A stretch of 42,713 bases of DNA from Dicyema japonicum (Eukaryota > Dicyemida > Rhombozoa > Dicyemidae), in contig RDEW01000003.1 in NCBI GenBank assembly GCA_011109175.1, positions 1,825,523 to 1,868,235 of the forward strand. Reading direction: 5' to 3'. Position 1 is the first letter of the stretch, and each line of letters opens with the position of its first letter. This document shows, piece by piece, positions 41,936 to 42,713 of the stretch. Both the position numbers and the translations under genes were made by a program. The notes beneath the pieces were generated by a model. That model was not told the origin of the DNA. It worked only from the letters and a program-made list of their open reading frames with translations, and did no database searches.

Positions 41936-42713
41936 AATTAGATATATAACAGATAACATAATTTATTCGCAAAACCCCAACTAACTAAACAAGGTAAGAG
42001 TCATTAACTAAAGAGGAAAAACCAATATTTGGGGTCGTCTATATCGGGGCACTCTCATGAGACATCGTATGTCTCTTCTCCGTAAAAAAGCCCCAATTAC
42101 AATGCGAGTTTCCACAAGCAATGTAATAAATCACCGATTCTTCTTGTTTTTCTTTCGTATTCGTCATCAATTTTAGATGCTAAAATCCAATCCATTTAGT
42201 TTCATTTATAATTAGAACTTCCATCTGGATCGTGCTGGCTATAGCAACCAGCACTGAGGCCCGTATTAGATATATAGACAAGACAAGACAAATTTTATTT
42301 TCTAACAAACCCCAAAACTAATTACTGTAAAGAAACCAAAACCTGAACCAAAACTAATTAAGTGGGTTTGTATTCATCGTGTAGGGTCATTTTATGAGAC
42401 ACCACATGTCTCTACTTCGTTTGGACCCCAAAAATTACATCACATTTTCCATAAGTGATGTAATAATTTTTCTATCTTTCTGACTTTCAGGTCGTAATCC
42501 TCTTCGATATTGGATTTTAAGTCAGTCCATATTCCAATTTAATCGCAAATCTTCTGGACTTTTCCAATTTTTTGACAAAGACATCACTTTCTTTTGTTCT
42601 AAACCATCCTTGATAACCATATATCAAGAAAGGTTCAACACACGCCGAATACACAAAAAAAAAAGTTTCAGGCTCCAAATGAAATCGAATTAAAGATTTC
42701 AACATTCCTGTAG
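41936..42713 (-). mobile_element. Two family C-type LINE 3' ends in tandem, the second running off the window
   Basis: Minus-strand frame 42705-42517 (RFHLEPETFFFVYSACVEPF, GWFRTKESDVFVKKLEKSRR, FAIKLEYGLT) matches KIEPEIFVYVFNTAILPAML...KKFEKTRNFALKLAYGIS of the copy ending at 36430. Its 3' UTR (42310-42500) is similar to 41990-42180: both carry a TGAGACA-C-ATGTCTC hairpin-like segment and a TTAC-TC-C-TT-CATAA-TGATGTAATAA-type segment. So a truncated 3' end at about 41940-42240 is followed by a second copy starting at about 42283. The element continues beyond the window. Confidence 0.65.

Noticed and set aside
1-42713. Ciliate or nucleomorph origin, because both have very short introns
   Set aside because: Adhesion GPCR, RAP1 with the animal domain order and the hAT/LINE content point to an animal, and TAA, TAG and TGA all act as stops in the host genes.
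1-42713. CRISPR arrays, operons, phage or IS elements
   Set aside because: No regularly spaced repeats or prokaryotic gene organisation; the content is eukaryotic throughout.

Overview
The window looks like nuclear DNA of a small-genome invertebrate animal, most likely a dicyemid (mesozoan). It is AT-rich and carries metazoan genes: an adhesion GPCR, a RAP1/TERF2IP telomere protein, glia maturation factor (GMF), ZSWIM7 and an SLC17-type transporter. All of them are cut by extremely short introns. In the five genes I could splice by eye, 25 introns were placed, 24 of them 21-29 nt long and one 46 nt. From memory, dicyemids (Dicyema) are known for introns averaging in the mid-20s nt. Ciliates and nucleomorphs also have tiny introns, but the animal gene content and the use of TAA, TAG and TGA as stops argue against both. 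The identity is inferred, not proven.

Host genes, left to right: SLC17-type MFS transporter (5065-6609, +); GMF (11688-12174, -); ZSWIM7/SWS1 (15189-15709, -); adhesion GPCR (22331-24209, -, 5' end not found); RAP1/TERF2IP (37323-38345, +); and two weaker candidates, a small coiled-coil gene (40375-41039, +) and a short minus-strand gene with a 99-bp in-frame tandem duplication (39936-40277). They look like unrelated housekeeping or signalling genes, not a cluster. An ORF finder breaks each into fragments because the introns look like frameshifts; once GT...AG pieces of about 23 nt are removed each reads through as one protein. Spliced lengths: transporter about 452 aa, GMF 130, ZSWIM7 134, aGPCR at least 560, RAP1 301.

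Most of the rest is a graveyard of non-LTR retrotransposons, mostly on the minus strand and broken by stops and frameshifts. I separate them by sequence signature: family A (AP-endonuclease plus RT, C-terminus like RRLLREAxIT, 3' UTR ending in AACCA-type sequence and a TAAA-type tail); family B (YADD RT with a WRLFGHxLxLD C-terminal region); family C (EN plus RT, nearly full length at 33895-36660 and again at the right edge); family D (R-x-x-W C-terminus, conserved 3' UTR); family E (RT plus a C-terminal restriction-like endonuclease, 8345-10253); and family F (RT with a C-terminal Cys/His domain). Clade names are tentative. DNA transposons are present as a hAT-like relic (31887-32840), a pogo/Tigger-like element with TIRs (3453-4044) and a solitary Tc1/mariner-like end (27520-27640).

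The assembly has four single Ns. Two (7391, 20362) sit between exact-length direct repeats (165 bp and 285 bp), best explained as contig ends that overlap but were not merged. No tRNA, rRNA, CRISPR or prokaryotic feature was seen. All calls were made by eye; no alignment or splice predictor was run.
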